From: Schistosoma haematobium
Lineage: Eukaryota; Platyhelminthes; Trematoda; Strigeidida; Schistosomatidae
Reading direction: 5' to 3'
Length of the DNA: 64,000 bases
Assembly: GCF_000699445.3 (NCBI RefSeq)
Contig: NC_067196.1
Span: 73,725,864-73,789,863 of the forward strand
The notes under the pieces are model-generated. The model had not been told where the DNA came from. It did no database searches and worked only from the letters and a program-made list of their open reading frames with translations. Both the position numbers and the translations under genes were made by a program. Below, piece after piece: positions 1 through 10,515 of this stretch (its first letter is position 1; each line of letters opens with the position of its first letter).

Positions 1-105
1 TCTAGTGGATCCGACATTCAATGCGAGAAACGTCGTCTAAATAAAATCCTATTATTTGTAACTTGGAGATATAAGGATCCGACATTGTTTCGCGGAGGAG
101 GAGAA
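1..105 (+). mobile_element. 3' end of an internal segment cut by the window edge
   Basis: This matches the last 105 bp of the complete internal segments, including the polypurine tract at 94-105. The array therefore continues to the left of the window. Confidence 0.85.
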
Positions 106-618
106 TGTTGGAGAATTAAAAGTTATGCATACTTTTTTAAGAAAAATAAAAACGCCGGGAACAGACATGTCAGTCTCTGTGCAAGGAAAAAGTGATAATT
201 CTTCATTGCCTAGACAATGGACTGATCGAAAGCACAAGCCAGTCACTCAGTTGCAGTTGGACCTAGCACCAGATCCTACGAATCTGCTCAAAGGGGAGGT
301 GTTAGCGGGACATAGGCTGGATTAAAACATGCTCAATGCATGATTGCTTTGGTGCACTCTGATTGGCTAATTCTTATCCAATCAGCACTAGTCGATAGTT
401 GGAGAATACTCTAGAATCTTCTCATGTAAAAACTATAAATATACTGACGTTTTCTCTATTGTGCTTCCTACTGGCTTCTGACTTGCTATTTGGAATATAA
501 TCTCTTTCCTGTTCAACCGTGTTCTGATTTGGGTACTTGTCGAGTGAATCGGTGTCCGAGAATACTAAGCAATAGGAATAGCTGGGTCATAACCGTAAGA
601 AAAAGAGAGATTATAACA
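106..618 (+). repeat. LTR 1 of the array
   Basis: It begins TGTTGGAG directly after the purine tract and ends ATAACA directly before the primer-binding site, giving TG...CA ends and 513 bp. Inside are an inverted CCAAT pair (361-383) and a TATA box (434-441). The first about 90 bp carry the 3' end of the open frame that enters from the preceding internal segment. Confidence 0.85.
361..443 (+). promoter_or_regulatory. LTR promoter: inverted CCAAT pair plus TATA box (LTR 1 copy)
   Basis: GATTGG at 361-366 and CCAATC at 378-383 form an inverted CCAAT pair, followed about 50 bp later by TATAAATA at 434-441. This is a normal RNA polymerase II core layout for a U3 region. The block recurs with almost no change in all ten LTRs, so each unit has its own potential promoter. 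Transcription start and activity are not shown by the sequence. Confidence 0.6.
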
Positions 619-619
619 G

Positions 620-631
620 TGGCGACGGGGA
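620..631 (+). other. Primer-binding site (first complete unit)
   Basis: TGGCGACGGGGA lies one base after the LTR end. Its reverse complement ends in CGCCA, as expected for pairing with the CCA 3' end of a tRNA. The same motif follows LTRs 1-9 and is absent after LTR 10. The tRNA species was not identified. Confidence 0.7.
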
Positions 632-645
632 AAAACTAAAGAAAA

Positions 646-1605
646 ATGGCGGTTTCTTTAGAACAGTTGCGGTTAATATCACAGCACCAGCAGAAGTTGT
701 TAGCCTTGCAACAACAACTATTGAGCACACTTTTCACTCGACCAGAAAATAAGAAATCTGTTTATGATGCAGTAACAGACATTTCAGAAGCATATCTAGT
801 GGAGGGTTCAAATCCCTTTATACCTGAATCAGAACGTAATATTTGTAACGTTTCCGGCTCACAGCAAGAAAATCCTGTGCTGAATGCTCATAAAGTTGTG
901 GCAATACGAGATTATCAAGAGCCAGACCCTGTAGATGAAGCCCGGAGTCCAGAATTGAATGAAGCACTACTGGTCCTGTCTAGCTCTGAAAATAACTTTC
1001 AGCTAGAACAAATTTATGGTCCACGTGATATTAACCAAGAAAGCTATGGGGACTCGTATTCAGAAAATAACTGCAGTGACACAACGAACCCAATTATACC
1101 GAATGTTACTCAAAATCATTGTGAGACAGAAACTTATATTGAATCAGCTTATCCGATTTCTAATGACAATGTATCAGACATGGGTTCTCAGAACAATGCA
1201 TGTTATTTTGATGAAATTTCTTATAAAATTCAGCAAAATATATCAGCTGAGTCAAATTATGGTCAAAAGTCTAATTTAATTTTGTTAGATGATGATTTCC
1301 GTAATGATCCATTATCCACTGATGAAATTCCTAATGGATTTGAAAGTAATGCTTCAGAAGAATTAAACTTTGACCTCAAATCAAAGGTCGTTCATTATCA
1401 TCTAGTCGTTTCTAGTGGATCCAACATTCAATGCGAGAAACGTCGTTTAAATAAAATCCTATTATTTGTAACTTGGAGATATAAGGATCCGACATTGTTT
1501 CGCGGAGGAGGAGAATGTTGGAGAATTAAAAGTTATGCATACTTTTTTAAGAAAAATAAAAACGCCGGGAACAGACATGTCAGTCTCTGTGCAAGGAAAA
1601 AGTGA
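646..1605 (+). CDS. Gag-remnant open frame, array unit 1 (319 aa)
   Basis: The start is the first ATG after the primer-binding site. Residues 1-30 are Leu/Gln-rich and coiled-coil-like, resembling the N-terminus of LTR-element Gag proteins. Residues 35-245 are acidic and rich in Ser and Asn, with no zinc knuckle and no enzyme motif. Residues 245-290 are more basic and end in Gly-Gly-Gly-Glu, encoded by the polypurine tract. Codon 291 is exactly the first codon of the next LTR, and the frame stops 29 codons into that LTR. Diagnostic residues are E53, E63, P102, N130, Y193, D215, P229, N260 and G288. A function in packaging in trans is an inference from the Gag-like position and start. The product could also be untranslated. 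No host gene family was recognised. Confidence 0.6.
   Translation: MAVSLEQLRLISQHQQKLLALQQQLLSTLFTRPENKKSVYDAVTDISEAYLVEGSNPFIPESERNICNVSGSQQENPVLNAHKVVAIRDYQEPDPVDEARSPELNEALLVLSSSENNFQLEQIYGPRDINQESYGDSYSENNCSDTTNPIIPNVTQNHCETETYIESAYPISNDNVSDMGSQNNACYFDEISYKIQQNISAESNYGQKSNLILLDDDFRNDPLSTDEIPNGFESNASEELNFDLKSKVVHYHLVVSSGSNIQCEKRRLNKILLFVTWRYKDPTLFRGGGECWRIKSYAYFFKKNKNAGNRHVSLCARKK
1504..1515 (+). other. Polypurine tract before LTR 2
   Basis: GGAGGAGGAGAA lies directly before the TGTTGG of the next LTR, where the plus-strand primer of an LTR retroelement sits. The tract also occurs before LTRs 1, 3-6 and 10. LTRs 7, 8 and 9 are preceded by a version with one T inside the purine run. Confidence 0.7.
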
Positions 1606-2028
1606 TAATTCTTCATTGCCTAGACAATGGACTGATCGAAAGCACAAGCCAGTCACTCAGTTGCAGTTGGACCCTAGCACCAGATCCTACGAATCTGCTC
1701 AAAGGGGAGGTGTTAGCGGGACATAGGCTGGATTAAAACATGCTCAATGCATGATTGCTTTGGTGCACTCTGATTGGCTAATTCTTATCCAATCAGCACT
1801 AGTCGATAGTTGGAGAATACTCTAGAATCTTCTCATGTAAAAACTATAAATATACTGACGTTTTCTCTATTGTGCTTCCTACTGGCTTCTGACTTGCTAT
1901 TTGGAATATAATCTCTTTCCTGTTCAACCGTGTTCTGATTTGGGTACTTGTCGAGTGAATCGGTGTCCGAGAATACTAAGCAATAGGAATAGCTGGGTCA
2001 TAACCGTAAGAAAAGAGAGATTATAACA
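1516..2028 (+). repeat. LTR 2 of the array
   Basis: 513 bp with TG...CA ends, a polypurine tract before it and a primer-binding site after it. It differs from LTR 1 by few bases, including one extra C in the GGACCCTAGC segment. Confidence 0.85.
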
Positions 2029-2055
2029 GTGGCGACGGGGAAAAACTAAAGAAAA

Positions 2056-3147
2056 ATGGCGATTTCTTTAGAACAGTTGCGGTTAATATTACAGCACCAG
2101 CAGAAGTTGTTAGCCTTGCAACAACAACTATTGAGCACACTTTTCACTCGACCAGAAAATAAGAGATCTGTTTATGATGCAGTAACAGACATTTCAGAAG
2201 CGTATCTAGTGGAGGGTTCAAATCCCTTTATACCTGAATCAGAACGTAATATTTGTAACGTTTCCGGCTCACAGCAAGAAAATCCTGTGCTGAATGCTCA
2301 TAAAGTTGTGGCAATACGAGATTATCAAGAGCCAGACCCTGTAGATGAAGCCCGGAGTCCAGAATTGAATGAAGCACTACTGGTCCTGTCTAGCTCTGAA
2401 AATAACTTTCAGCTAGAACAAATTTATGGTCCACGTGATATTAGCCAAGAAAGCTATGGGGACTCGTATTCAGAAAATAACTGTAGTGACACAACGAACC
2501 CAATTATACCGAATGTTACTCAAAATCATTGTGAGACAGAAACTTATATTGAATCAGCTTATCCGATTTCTAATGACAATGTATCAGACATGGGTTCTCA
2601 GAACAATGCATGTTATTTTGATGAAATTTCTCATAAAATTCAGGAAAATATATCAGCTGAGTCAAATTATGGTCAAAAGTCTAATTTAATTTTGTTACAT
2701 GATGATTTCCGTAATGATCCATTATCCACTGATGAAATTTCTAATGGATTTGAAAGTAATGCTTCAGAAGAATTAAACTTTGACCTCAAATCAAAGGTCG
2801 TTCATTATCATCTAGTCGTTTCTAGTGGATCCAACATTCAATGCGAGAAACGTCGTTTAAATAAAGTCCTATTATTTGTAACTTGGAGATATAAGGATCC
2901 GACATTGTTTCGCGGAGGAGGAGAATGTTGGAGAATTAAAATTTATGCATACTTTTTTTTAAGAAAAATAAAAACGCCGGGAACAGACATGTCAGTCTCT
3001 GTGCAAGGAAAAAGTGATAATTCTTCATTGCCTAGACAATGGACTAATCGAAAGCACAAGCCAGTCACTCAGTTGCAGTTGGACCTTGCACCAGATCCTA
3101 CGAATCTGCTCAAAGGGGAGGTGTTAGCGGGACATAGTCTGGATTAA
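2056..3147 (+). CDS. Gag-remnant open frame, array unit 2 (363 aa, extended)
   Basis: Same layout as unit 1. Two extra T bases in the T-run of the following LTR shift the frame past the usual stop, so it reads about 45 codons further into the LTR and gains a different C-terminus. Diagnostic residues: E53, E63, P102, S130, H193, E197, H215, S229, N260, V271, G288. The extension probably has no function. Confidence 0.55.
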   Translation: MAISLEQLRLILQHQQKLLALQQQLLSTLFTRPENKRSVYDAVTDISEAYLVEGSNPFIPESERNICNVSGSQQENPVLNAHKVVAIRDYQEPDPVDEARSPELNEALLVLSSSENNFQLEQIYGPRDISQESYGDSYSENNCSDTTNPIIPNVTQNHCETETYIESAYPISNDNVSDMGSQNNACYFDEISHKIQENISAESNYGQKSNLILLHDDFRNDPLSTDEISNGFESNASEELNFDLKSKVVHYHLVVSSGSNIQCEKRRLNKVLLFVTWRYKDPTLFRGGGECWRIKIYAYFFLRKIKTPGTDMSVSVQGKSDNSSLPRQWTNRKHKPVTQLQLDLAPDPTNLLKGEVLAGHSLD

Positions 3148-3436
3148 AGCATGCTCAATGCATGATTGCTTTGCTGCACTGTGATTGGCTAATTCTTATC
3201 CAATCAGCACTAGTCGATAGTTGGAGAATACTCTAGAATCTTCTCATGTAAAAACTATAAATATACTGACGTTTTCTCTATTGTGCTTCCTACTGGCTTC
3301 TGACTTGCTATTTGGAATATAATCTCTTTCCTGTTCAACCGTGTTCTGATTTGGGGACTTGTCGAGTGAATCGGTGTCCGAGAATACTAAGCAATAGGAA
3401 TAGCTGGGTCTTAACCGTAAGAAAGAGATTATAACA
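2926..3436 (+). repeat. LTR 3 of the array
   Basis: 511 bp with TG...CA ends. It has the GGGGAC/GTCTTAACC variant near its 3' end, shared with LTRs 7 and 8. Confidence 0.85.
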
Positions 3437-3463
3437 GTGGCGACGGGGAAAAACTAAAGAGAA

Positions 3464-4423
3464 ATGGCGATTTCTTTAGAACAGTTGTGGTTAATATTAC
3501 AGCACCAGCAGAAGTTGTTAGCCTTGCAACAACAACTATTGAGCACACTTTTCACTCGACCAGAAAATAAGAGATCTGTTTATGATGCAGTAACAGACAT
3601 TTCAGAAGCATATCTAGTGGAGGGTTCAAATCCCTTTATACCTGAATCAGAACGTAATATTTGTAACGTTTCCGGCTCACAGCAAGAAAATCCTGTGCTG
3701 AATGCTCATAAAGTTGTGGCAATACGAGATTATCAAGAGCCAGACCCTGTAGATGAAGCCCGGAGTGCAGAATTGAATGAAGCACTACTGGTCCTGTCTA
3801 GCTCTGAAAATAACTTTCAGCTAGAACAAATTTATGGTCCACGTGATATTAGCCAAGAAAGCTATGGGGACTCGTATTCAGAAAATAACTGTAGTGACAC
3901 AACGAACCCAATTATACCGAATGTTACTCAAAATCATTGTGAGACAGAAACTTATATTGAATCAGCTTATCCGATTTCTAATGACAATGTATCAGACATG
4001 GGTTCTCAGAACAATGCATGTTATTTTGATGAAATTTCTCATAAAAATCAGGAAAATATATCAGCTGAGTCAAATTATGGTCAAAAGTCTAATTTAATTT
4101 TGTTACATGATGATTTCCGTAATGATCCATTATCCACTGATGAAATTTCTAATGGATTTGAAAGTAATGCTTCAGAAGAATTAAACTTTGACCTCAAATC
4201 AAAGGTCGTTCATTATCATCTAGTCGTTTCTAGTGGATCCGACATTCAATGCGAGAAACGTCGTCTAAATAAAATCCTATTATTTGTAACTTGGAGATAT
4301 AAGGATCCGACATTGTTTCGCGGAGGAGGAGAATGTTGGAGAATTAAAAGTTATGCATACTTTTTTAAGAAAAATAAAAACGCCGGGAACAGACATGTCA
4401 GTCTCTGTGCAAGGAAAAAGTGA
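3464..4423 (+). CDS. Gag-remnant open frame, array unit 3 (319 aa)
   Basis: Same layout and stop position as unit 1. It has W9 and L12 instead of R9 and S12, and is the first unit from the left with A102. Other residues: E53, E63, S130, H193, N195, H215, S229, D260, I271, G288. The start context is GAGAAATGG, shared with unit 7. Confidence 0.55.
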   Translation: MAISLEQLWLILQHQQKLLALQQQLLSTLFTRPENKRSVYDAVTDISEAYLVEGSNPFIPESERNICNVSGSQQENPVLNAHKVVAIRDYQEPDPVDEARSAELNEALLVLSSSENNFQLEQIYGPRDISQESYGDSYSENNCSDTTNPIIPNVTQNHCETETYIESAYPISNDNVSDMGSQNNACYFDEISHKNQENISAESNYGQKSNLILLHDDFRNDPLSTDEISNGFESNASEELNFDLKSKVVHYHLVVSSGSDIQCEKRRLNKILLFVTWRYKDPTLFRGGGECWRIKSYAYFFKKNKNAGNRHVSLCARKK

Positions 4424-4843
4424 TAATTCTTCATTGCCTAGACAATGGACTGATCGAAAGCACAAGCCAGTCACTCAGTTGCAGTTGGACCCTAGCACCA
4501 GATCCTACGAATCTGCTCAAAGGGGAGGTGTTAGCGGGACATAGGCTGGATTAAAACATGCTCAATGCATGATTGCTTTGGTGCACTCTGATTGGCTAAT
4601 TCTTATCCAATCAGCACTAGTCGATAGTTGGAGAATACTCTAGAATCTTCTCATGTAAAAACTATAAATATACTGACGTTTTCTCTATTGTGCTTCCTAC
4701 TGGCTTCTGACTTGCTATTTGGAATATAATCTCTTTCCTGTTCAACCGTGTTCTGATTTGGGTACTTGTCGAGTGAATCGGTGTCCGAGAATACTAAGCA
4801 ATAGGAATAGCTGGGTCATAACCGTAAGAAAGAGATTATAACA
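4334..4843 (+). repeat. LTR 4 of the array
   Basis: 510 bp with TG...CA ends, between a normal polypurine tract and a normal primer-binding site. Confidence 0.85.
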
Positions 4844-4869
4844 GTGGCGACGGGGAAAAACTAAAGAAA

Positions 4870-5829
4870 ATGGCGATTTCTTTAGAACAGTTGCGGTTAA
4901 TATCACAGCACCAGCAGAAGTTGTTAGCCTTGCAACAACAACTATTGAGCACACTTTTCACTCGACCAGAAAATAAGAGATCTGTTTATGATGCAGTAAC
5001 AGACATTTCAGAAGCGTATCTAGTGGATGGTTCAAATCCCTTTATACCTGAATCAGAACGTAATATTTGTAACGTTTCCGGCTCACAGCAAGAAAATCCT
5101 GTGCTGAATGCTCATAAAGTTGTGGCAATACGAGATTATCAAGAGCCAGACCCTGTAGATGAAGCCCGGAGTGCAGAATTGAATGAAGCACTACTGGTCC
5201 TGTCTAGCTCTGAAAATAACTTTCAGCTAGAACAAATTTATGGTCCACGTGATATTAACCAAGAAAGCTATGGGGACTCGTATTCAGAAAATAACTGCAG
5301 TGACACAACGAACCCAATTATACCGAATGTTACTCAAAATCATTGTGAGACAGAAACTTATATTGAATCAGCTTATCCGATTTCTAATGACAATGTATCA
5401 GACATGGGTTCTCAGAACAATGCATGTTATTTTGATGAAATTTCTTATAAAATTCAGGAAAATATATCAGCTGAGTCAAATTATGGTCAAAAGTCTAATT
5501 TAATTTTGTTACATGATGATTTCCGTAATGATCCATTATCCACTGATGAAATTCCTAATGGATTTGAAAGTAATGCTTCAGAAGAATTAAACTTTGACCT
5601 CAAATCAAAGGTCGTTCATTATCATCTAGTCGTTTCTAGTGGATCCGACATTCAATGCGAGAAACATCGTTTAAATAAAGTCCTATTATTTGTAACTTGG
5701 AGATATAAGGATCCGACATTGTTTCGCGGAGGAGGAGAATGTTGGAGAATTAAAAGTTATGCATACTTTTTTAAGAAAAATAAAAACGCCGGGAACAGAC
5801 ATGTCAGTCTCTGTGCAAGGAAAAAGTGA
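4870..5829 (+). CDS. Gag-remnant open frame, array unit 4 (319 aa)
   Basis: Same layout as unit 1. It is the first unit from the left with D53. Other residues: E63, A102, N130, Y193, E197, H215, P229, D260, V271, G288, plus a private H at residue 266 where the others have R. Confidence 0.55.
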   Translation: MAISLEQLRLISQHQQKLLALQQQLLSTLFTRPENKRSVYDAVTDISEAYLVDGSNPFIPESERNICNVSGSQQENPVLNAHKVVAIRDYQEPDPVDEARSAELNEALLVLSSSENNFQLEQIYGPRDINQESYGDSYSENNCSDTTNPIIPNVTQNHCETETYIESAYPISNDNVSDMGSQNNACYFDEISYKIQENISAESNYGQKSNLILLHDDFRNDPLSTDEIPNGFESNASEELNFDLKSKVVHYHLVVSSGSDIQCEKHRLNKVLLFVTWRYKDPTLFRGGGECWRIKSYAYFFKKNKNAGNRHVSLCARKK

Positions 5830-6253
5830 TAATTCTTCATTGCCTAGACAATGGACTGATCGAAAGCACAAGCCAGTCACTCAGTTGCAGTTGGACCTAG
5901 CACCAGATACTACGAATCTGCTCAAAGGGGAGGTGTTAGCGGGACATAGGCTGGATTAAAACATGCTCAATGCATGATTGCTTTGGTGCACCCTGATTGG
6001 CTAATTCTTATCCAATCAGCACTAGTCGATAGTTGGAGAATACTCTAGAATCTTCTCATGTAAAAAAACTATAAATATACTGACGTTTTCTCTATTGTGC
6101 TTCCTACTGGCTTCTGACTTGCTATTTGGAATATAATCTCTTTCCTGTTCAACCGTGTTCTGATTTGGGTACTTGTCGAGTGAATCGGTGTCCGAGAATA
6201 CTAAGCAATAGGAATAGCTGGGTCATAACCGTAAGAAAAGAGAGATTATAACA
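5740..6253 (+). repeat. LTR 5 of the array
   Basis: 514 bp with TG...CA ends. It has two extra A bases just upstream of the TATA box. Confidence 0.85.
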
Positions 6254-6280
6254 GTGGCGACGGGGAAAAACTAAAGAAAA

Positions 6281-7240
6281 ATGGCGATTTCTTTAGAACA
6301 GTTGCGGTTAATATCACAGCACCAGCAGAAGTTGTTAGCCTTGCAACAACAACTATTGAGCACACTTTTCACTCGACCAGAAAATAAGAAATCTGTTTAT
6401 GATGCAGTAACAGACATTTCAGAAGCATATCTAGTGGATGGTTCAAATCCCTTTATACCTGAATCAGAACGTAATATTTGTAACGTTTCCGGCTCACAGC
6501 AAGAAAATCCTGTGCTGAATGCTCATAAAGTTGTGGCAATACGAGATTATCAAGAGCCAGACCCTGTAGATGAAGCCCGGAGTGCAGAATTGAATGAAGC
6601 ACTACTGGTCCTGTCTAGCTCTGAAAATAACTTTCAGCTAGAACAAATTTATGGTCCACGTGATATTAGCCAAGAAAGCTATGGGGACTCGTATTCAGAA
6701 AATAACTGTAGTGACACAACGAACCCAATTATACCGAATGTTACTCAAAATCATTGTGAGACAGAAACTTATATTGAATCAGCTTATCCGATTTCTAATG
6801 ACAATGTATCAGACATGGGTTCTCAGAACAATGCATGTTATTTTGATGAAATTTCTCATAAAATTCAGGAAAATATATCAGCTGAGTCAAATTATGGTCA
6901 AAAGTCTAATTTAATTTTGTTACATGATGATTTCCGTAATGATCCATTATCCACTGATGAAATTCCTAATGGATTTGAAAGTAATGCTTCAGAAGAATTA
7001 AACTTTGACCTCAAATCAAAGGTCGTTCATTATCATCTAGTCGTTTCTAGTGGATCCGACATTCAATGCAAGAAACGTCGTTTAAATAAAGTCCTATTAT
7101 TTGTAACTTGGAGATATAAGGATCCGACATTGTTTCGCGGAGGAGGAGAATGTTGGAGAATTAAAAGTTATGCATACTTTTTTAAGAAAAATAAAAACGC
7201 CGGGAACAGACATGTCAGTCTCTGTGCAAGGAAAAAGTGA
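6281..7240 (+). CDS. Gag-remnant open frame, array unit 5 (319 aa)
   Basis: Same layout as unit 1. Residues: D53, E63, A102, S130, H193, E197, H215, P229, D260, V271, G288, with a private K at residue 264 where the others have E. Confidence 0.55.
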   Translation: MAISLEQLRLISQHQQKLLALQQQLLSTLFTRPENKKSVYDAVTDISEAYLVDGSNPFIPESERNICNVSGSQQENPVLNAHKVVAIRDYQEPDPVDEARSAELNEALLVLSSSENNFQLEQIYGPRDISQESYGDSYSENNCSDTTNPIIPNVTQNHCETETYIESAYPISNDNVSDMGSQNNACYFDEISHKIQENISAESNYGQKSNLILLHDDFRNDPLSTDEIPNGFESNASEELNFDLKSKVVHYHLVVSSGSDIQCKKRRLNKVLLFVTWRYKDPTLFRGGGECWRIKSYAYFFKKNKNAGNRHVSLCARKK

Positions 7241-7662
7241 TAATTCTTCATTGCCTAGACAATGGACTGATCGAAGCACAAGCCAGTCACTCAGTTGCAG
7301 TTGGACCTAGCACCAGATCCTACGAATCTGCTCAAAGGGGAGGTGTTAGCGGGACATAGGCTGGATTAAAGCATGCTCAATGCATGATTGCTTTGTGCAC
7401 TCTGATTGGCTAATTCTTATCCAATCAGCACTAGTCGATAGTTGGAGAATACTCTAGAATCTTCTCATGTAAAAACTATAAATATACTGACGTTTTCTCT
7501 ATTGTGCTTCCTACTGGCTTCTGACTTGCTATTTGGAATATAATCTCTTTCCTGTTCAACCGTGTTCTGATTTGGGTACTTGTCGAGTGAATCGGTGTCC
7601 GAGAATACTAAGCAATAGGAATAGCTGGGTCATAACCGTAAGAAAAGAGAGAGATTATAACA
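7151..7662 (+). repeat. LTR 6 of the array
   Basis: 512 bp with TG...CA ends. One A is missing from the CGAAAGCAC stretch and one G from the TTTGGTGCAC stretch. Confidence 0.85.
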
Positions 7663-7689
7663 GTGGCGACGGGGAAAAACTAAAGAAAA

Positions 7690-8595
7690 ATGGCGATTTC
7701 TTTAGAACAGTTGCGGTTAATATCACAGCACCAGCAGAAGTTGTTAGCCTTGCAACAACAACTATTGAGCACACTTTTCACTCGACCAGAAAATAAGAAA
7801 TCTGTTTATGATGCAGTAACAGACATTTCAGAAGCGTATCTAGTGGATGGTTCAAATCCCTTTATACCTGAATCACAACGTAATATTTGTAACGTTTCCG
7901 GCTCACAGCAAGAAAATCCTGTGCTGAATGCTCATAAAGTTGTGGCAATACGAGATTATCAAGAGCCAGACCCTGTAGATGAAGCCCGGAGTGCAGAATT
8001 GAATGAAGCACTACTGGTCCTGTCTAGCTCTGAAAATAACTTTCAGCTAGAACAAATTTATGGTCCACGTGATATTAGCCAAGAAAGCTATGGGGACTCG
8101 TATTCAGAAAATAACTGTAGTGACACAACGAACCCAATTATACCGAATGTTACTCAAAATCATTGTGAGACAGAAACTTATATTGAATCAGCTTATCCGA
8201 TTTCTAATGACAATGTATCAGACATGGGTTCTCAGAACAATGCATGTTATTTTGATGAAATTTCTTATAAAATTCAGCAAAATATATCAGCTGAGTCAAA
8301 TTATGGTCAAAAGTCTAATTTAATTTTGTTACATGATGATTTCCGTAATGATCCATTATCCACTGATGAAATTTCTAATGGATTTGAAAGTAATGCTTCA
8401 GAAGAATTAAACTTTGACCTCAAATCAAAGGTCGTTCATTATCATCTAGTCGTTTCTAGTGGATCCGACATTCAATGCGAGAAACGTCGTTTAAATAAAG
8501 TCCTATTATTTGTAACTTGGAGATATAAGGATCCGACATTGTTTCGCGGAGTAGGAGAATGTTGGAGAATTAAAAGTTATGCATACTATTTTTAA
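7690..8595 (+). CDS. Gag-remnant open frame, array unit 6 (301 aa)
   Basis: First unit from the left with Q63, and first of three consecutive units with V288 (the T inside the polypurine tract). The frame stops 18 codons earlier than in units 1 and 3-5 because the following LTR reads TATTTTTAAG at its start. Other residues: D53, A102, S130, Y193, Q197, H215, S229, D260, V271. Confidence 0.55.
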   Translation: MAISLEQLRLISQHQQKLLALQQQLLSTLFTRPENKKSVYDAVTDISEAYLVDGSNPFIPESQRNICNVSGSQQENPVLNAHKVVAIRDYQEPDPVDEARSAELNEALLVLSSSENNFQLEQIYGPRDISQESYGDSYSENNCSDTTNPIIPNVTQNHCETETYIESAYPISNDNVSDMGSQNNACYFDEISYKIQQNISAESNYGQKSNLILLHDDFRNDPLSTDEISNGFESNASEELNFDLKSKVVHYHLVVSSGSDIQCEKRRLNKVLLFVTWRYKDPTLFRGVGECWRIKSYAYYF

Positions 8596-9069
8596 GAAAA
8601 ATCAAAACGCCGGGAACAGACATGTCAGTCTCAGTGCAAGGAAAAACTGATAATTCTTCATTGCCTAGACGATGGACTAATCGATAGCACAAGCCAGTCA
8701 CTCAGTTGCAGTTGGACCTTGCACCAGATCCTACGAATCTGCTCAAAGGGGAGGTGTTAGCGGGACATAGGCTGGATTAAAGCATGCTCAATGCATGATT
8801 GCTTTGGTGCACTGTGATTGGCTAATTCTTATCCAATCAGCACTAGTCGATAGTTGGAGAATACTCTAGAATCTTCTCATGTAAAAACTATAAATATACT
8901 GACGTTTTCTCTATTGTGCTTCCTACTGGCTTCTTACTTGTTATTTGGAATATAATCTCTTTCCTGTTCAACCGTGTTCTGATTTGGGGACTTGTCGAGT
9001 GAATCGGTGTCCGAGAATACTAAGCAATAGGAATAGCTGGGTCTTAACCGTAAGAAAGAGATTATAACA
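8560..9069 (+). repeat. LTR 7 of the array
   Basis: 510 bp with TG...CA ends. It is preceded by the T-interrupted polypurine tract and has the ATCAAAACG variant near its start, both shared with LTRs 8 and 9. Confidence 0.85.
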
Positions 9070-9096
9070 GTGGCGACGGGGAAAAACTAAAGAGAA

Positions 9097-10002
9097 ATGG
9101 CGATTTCTTTAGAACAGTTGTGGTTAATATTACAGCACCAGCAGAAGTTGTTAGCCTTGCAACAACAACTATTGAGCACACTTTTCACTCGACCAGAAAA
9201 TAAGAGATCTGTTTATGATGCAGTAACAGACATTTCAGAAGCGTATCTAGTGGATGGTTCAAATCCCTTTATACCTGAATCACAACGTAATATTTGTAAC
9301 GTTTCCGGCTCACAGCAAGAAAATCCTGTGCTGAATGCTCATAAAGTTGTGGCAATACGAGATTATCAAGAGCCAGACCCTGTAGATGAAGCCCGGAGTG
9401 CAGAATTGAATGAAGCACTACTGGTCCTGTCTAGCTCTGAAAATAACTTTCAGCTAGAACAAATTTATGGTCCACGTGATATTAGCCAAGAAAGCTATGG
9501 GGACTCGTATTCAGAAAATAACTGTAGTGACACAACGAACCCAATTATACCGAATGTTACTCAAAATCATTGTGAGACAGAAACTTATATTGAATCAGCT
9601 TATCCGATTTCTAATGACAATGTATCAGACATGGGTTCTCAGAACAATGCATGTTATTTTGATGAAATTTCTTATAAAATTCAGGAAAATATATCAGCTG
9701 AGTCAAATTATGGTCAAAAGTCTAATTTAATTTTGTTACATGATGATTTCCGTAATGATCCATTATCCACTGATGAAATTTCTAATGGATTTGAAAGTAA
9801 TGCTTCAGAAGAATTAAACTTTGACCTCAAATCAAAGGTCGTTCATTATCATCTAGTCGTTTCTAGTGGATCCAACATTCAATGCGAGAAACGTCGTTTA
9901 AATAAAGTCCTATTATTTGTAACTTGGAGATATAAGGATCCGACATTGTTTCGCGGAGTAGGAGAATGTTGGAGAATTAAAAGTTATGCATACTATTTTT
10001 AA
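9097..10002 (+). CDS. Gag-remnant open frame, array unit 7 (301 aa)
   Basis: N-terminus of the W9/L12 type, like units 3 and 9, and C-terminus of the V288 type, like units 6 and 8, so it is a mosaic. Other residues: D53, Q63, A102, S130, Y193, E197, H215, S229, N260, V271. Confidence 0.55.
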   Translation: MAISLEQLWLILQHQQKLLALQQQLLSTLFTRPENKRSVYDAVTDISEAYLVDGSNPFIPESQRNICNVSGSQQENPVLNAHKVVAIRDYQEPDPVDEARSAELNEALLVLSSSENNFQLEQIYGPRDISQESYGDSYSENNCSDTTNPIIPNVTQNHCETETYIESAYPISNDNVSDMGSQNNACYFDEISYKIQENISAESNYGQKSNLILLHDDFRNDPLSTDEISNGFESNASEELNFDLKSKVVHYHLVVSSGSNIQCEKRRLNKVLLFVTWRYKDPTLFRGVGECWRIKSYAYYF

Positions 10003-10489
10003 GAAAAATCAAAACGCCGGGAACAGACATGTCAGTCTCTGTGCAAGGAAAAAGTGATAATTCTTCATTGCCTAGACAATGGACTGATCGAAAGCACAAG
10101 CCAGTCACTCAGTTGCAGTTGGACCCTAGCACCAGATCCTACGAATCTGCTCAAAGGGGAGGTGTTAGCGGGACATAGGCTGGATTAAAGCATGCTCAAT
10201 GCATGATTGCTTTGGTGCACTGTGATTGGCTAATTCTTATCCAATCAGCACTAGTCGATAGTTGGAGAATACTCTAGAATCTTCTCATGTAAAAACTATA
10301 AATATACTGACGTTTTCTCTATTGTGCTTCCTACTGGCTTCTGACTTGCATCTAACCTTGTTATTTGGAATATAATCTCTTTCCTGTTCAACCGTGTTCT
10401 GATTTGGGGACTTGTCGAGTGAATCGGTGTCCGAGAATACTAAGCAATAGGAATAGCTGGGTCTTAACCGTAAGAAAGAGATTATAACA
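9967..10489 (+). repeat. LTR 8 of the array, with a 12-bp insertion
   Basis: 523 bp, the longest copy. About 12 extra bases (CATCTAACCTTG region, near 10350) sit between GACTT and ATTTGGAATA downstream of the TATA box. Otherwise it has the same TG...CA ends and flanks. Confidence 0.85.
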
Positions 10490-10515
10490 GTGGCGACGGG
10501 GAAAAACTAAAGAAA

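Noticed and set aside
52..246. Recurring 60-64-codon minus-strand frames in the LTRs
   Set aside because: They repeat only because the LTR repeats, run antisense to the main frame and show no domain or independent conservation.
1016..1279. Recurring 87-codon plus-strand frame inside each unit
   Set aside because: It lies in another frame of the Gag-remnant frame, has no supporting start context, and follows the changes of the main frame.
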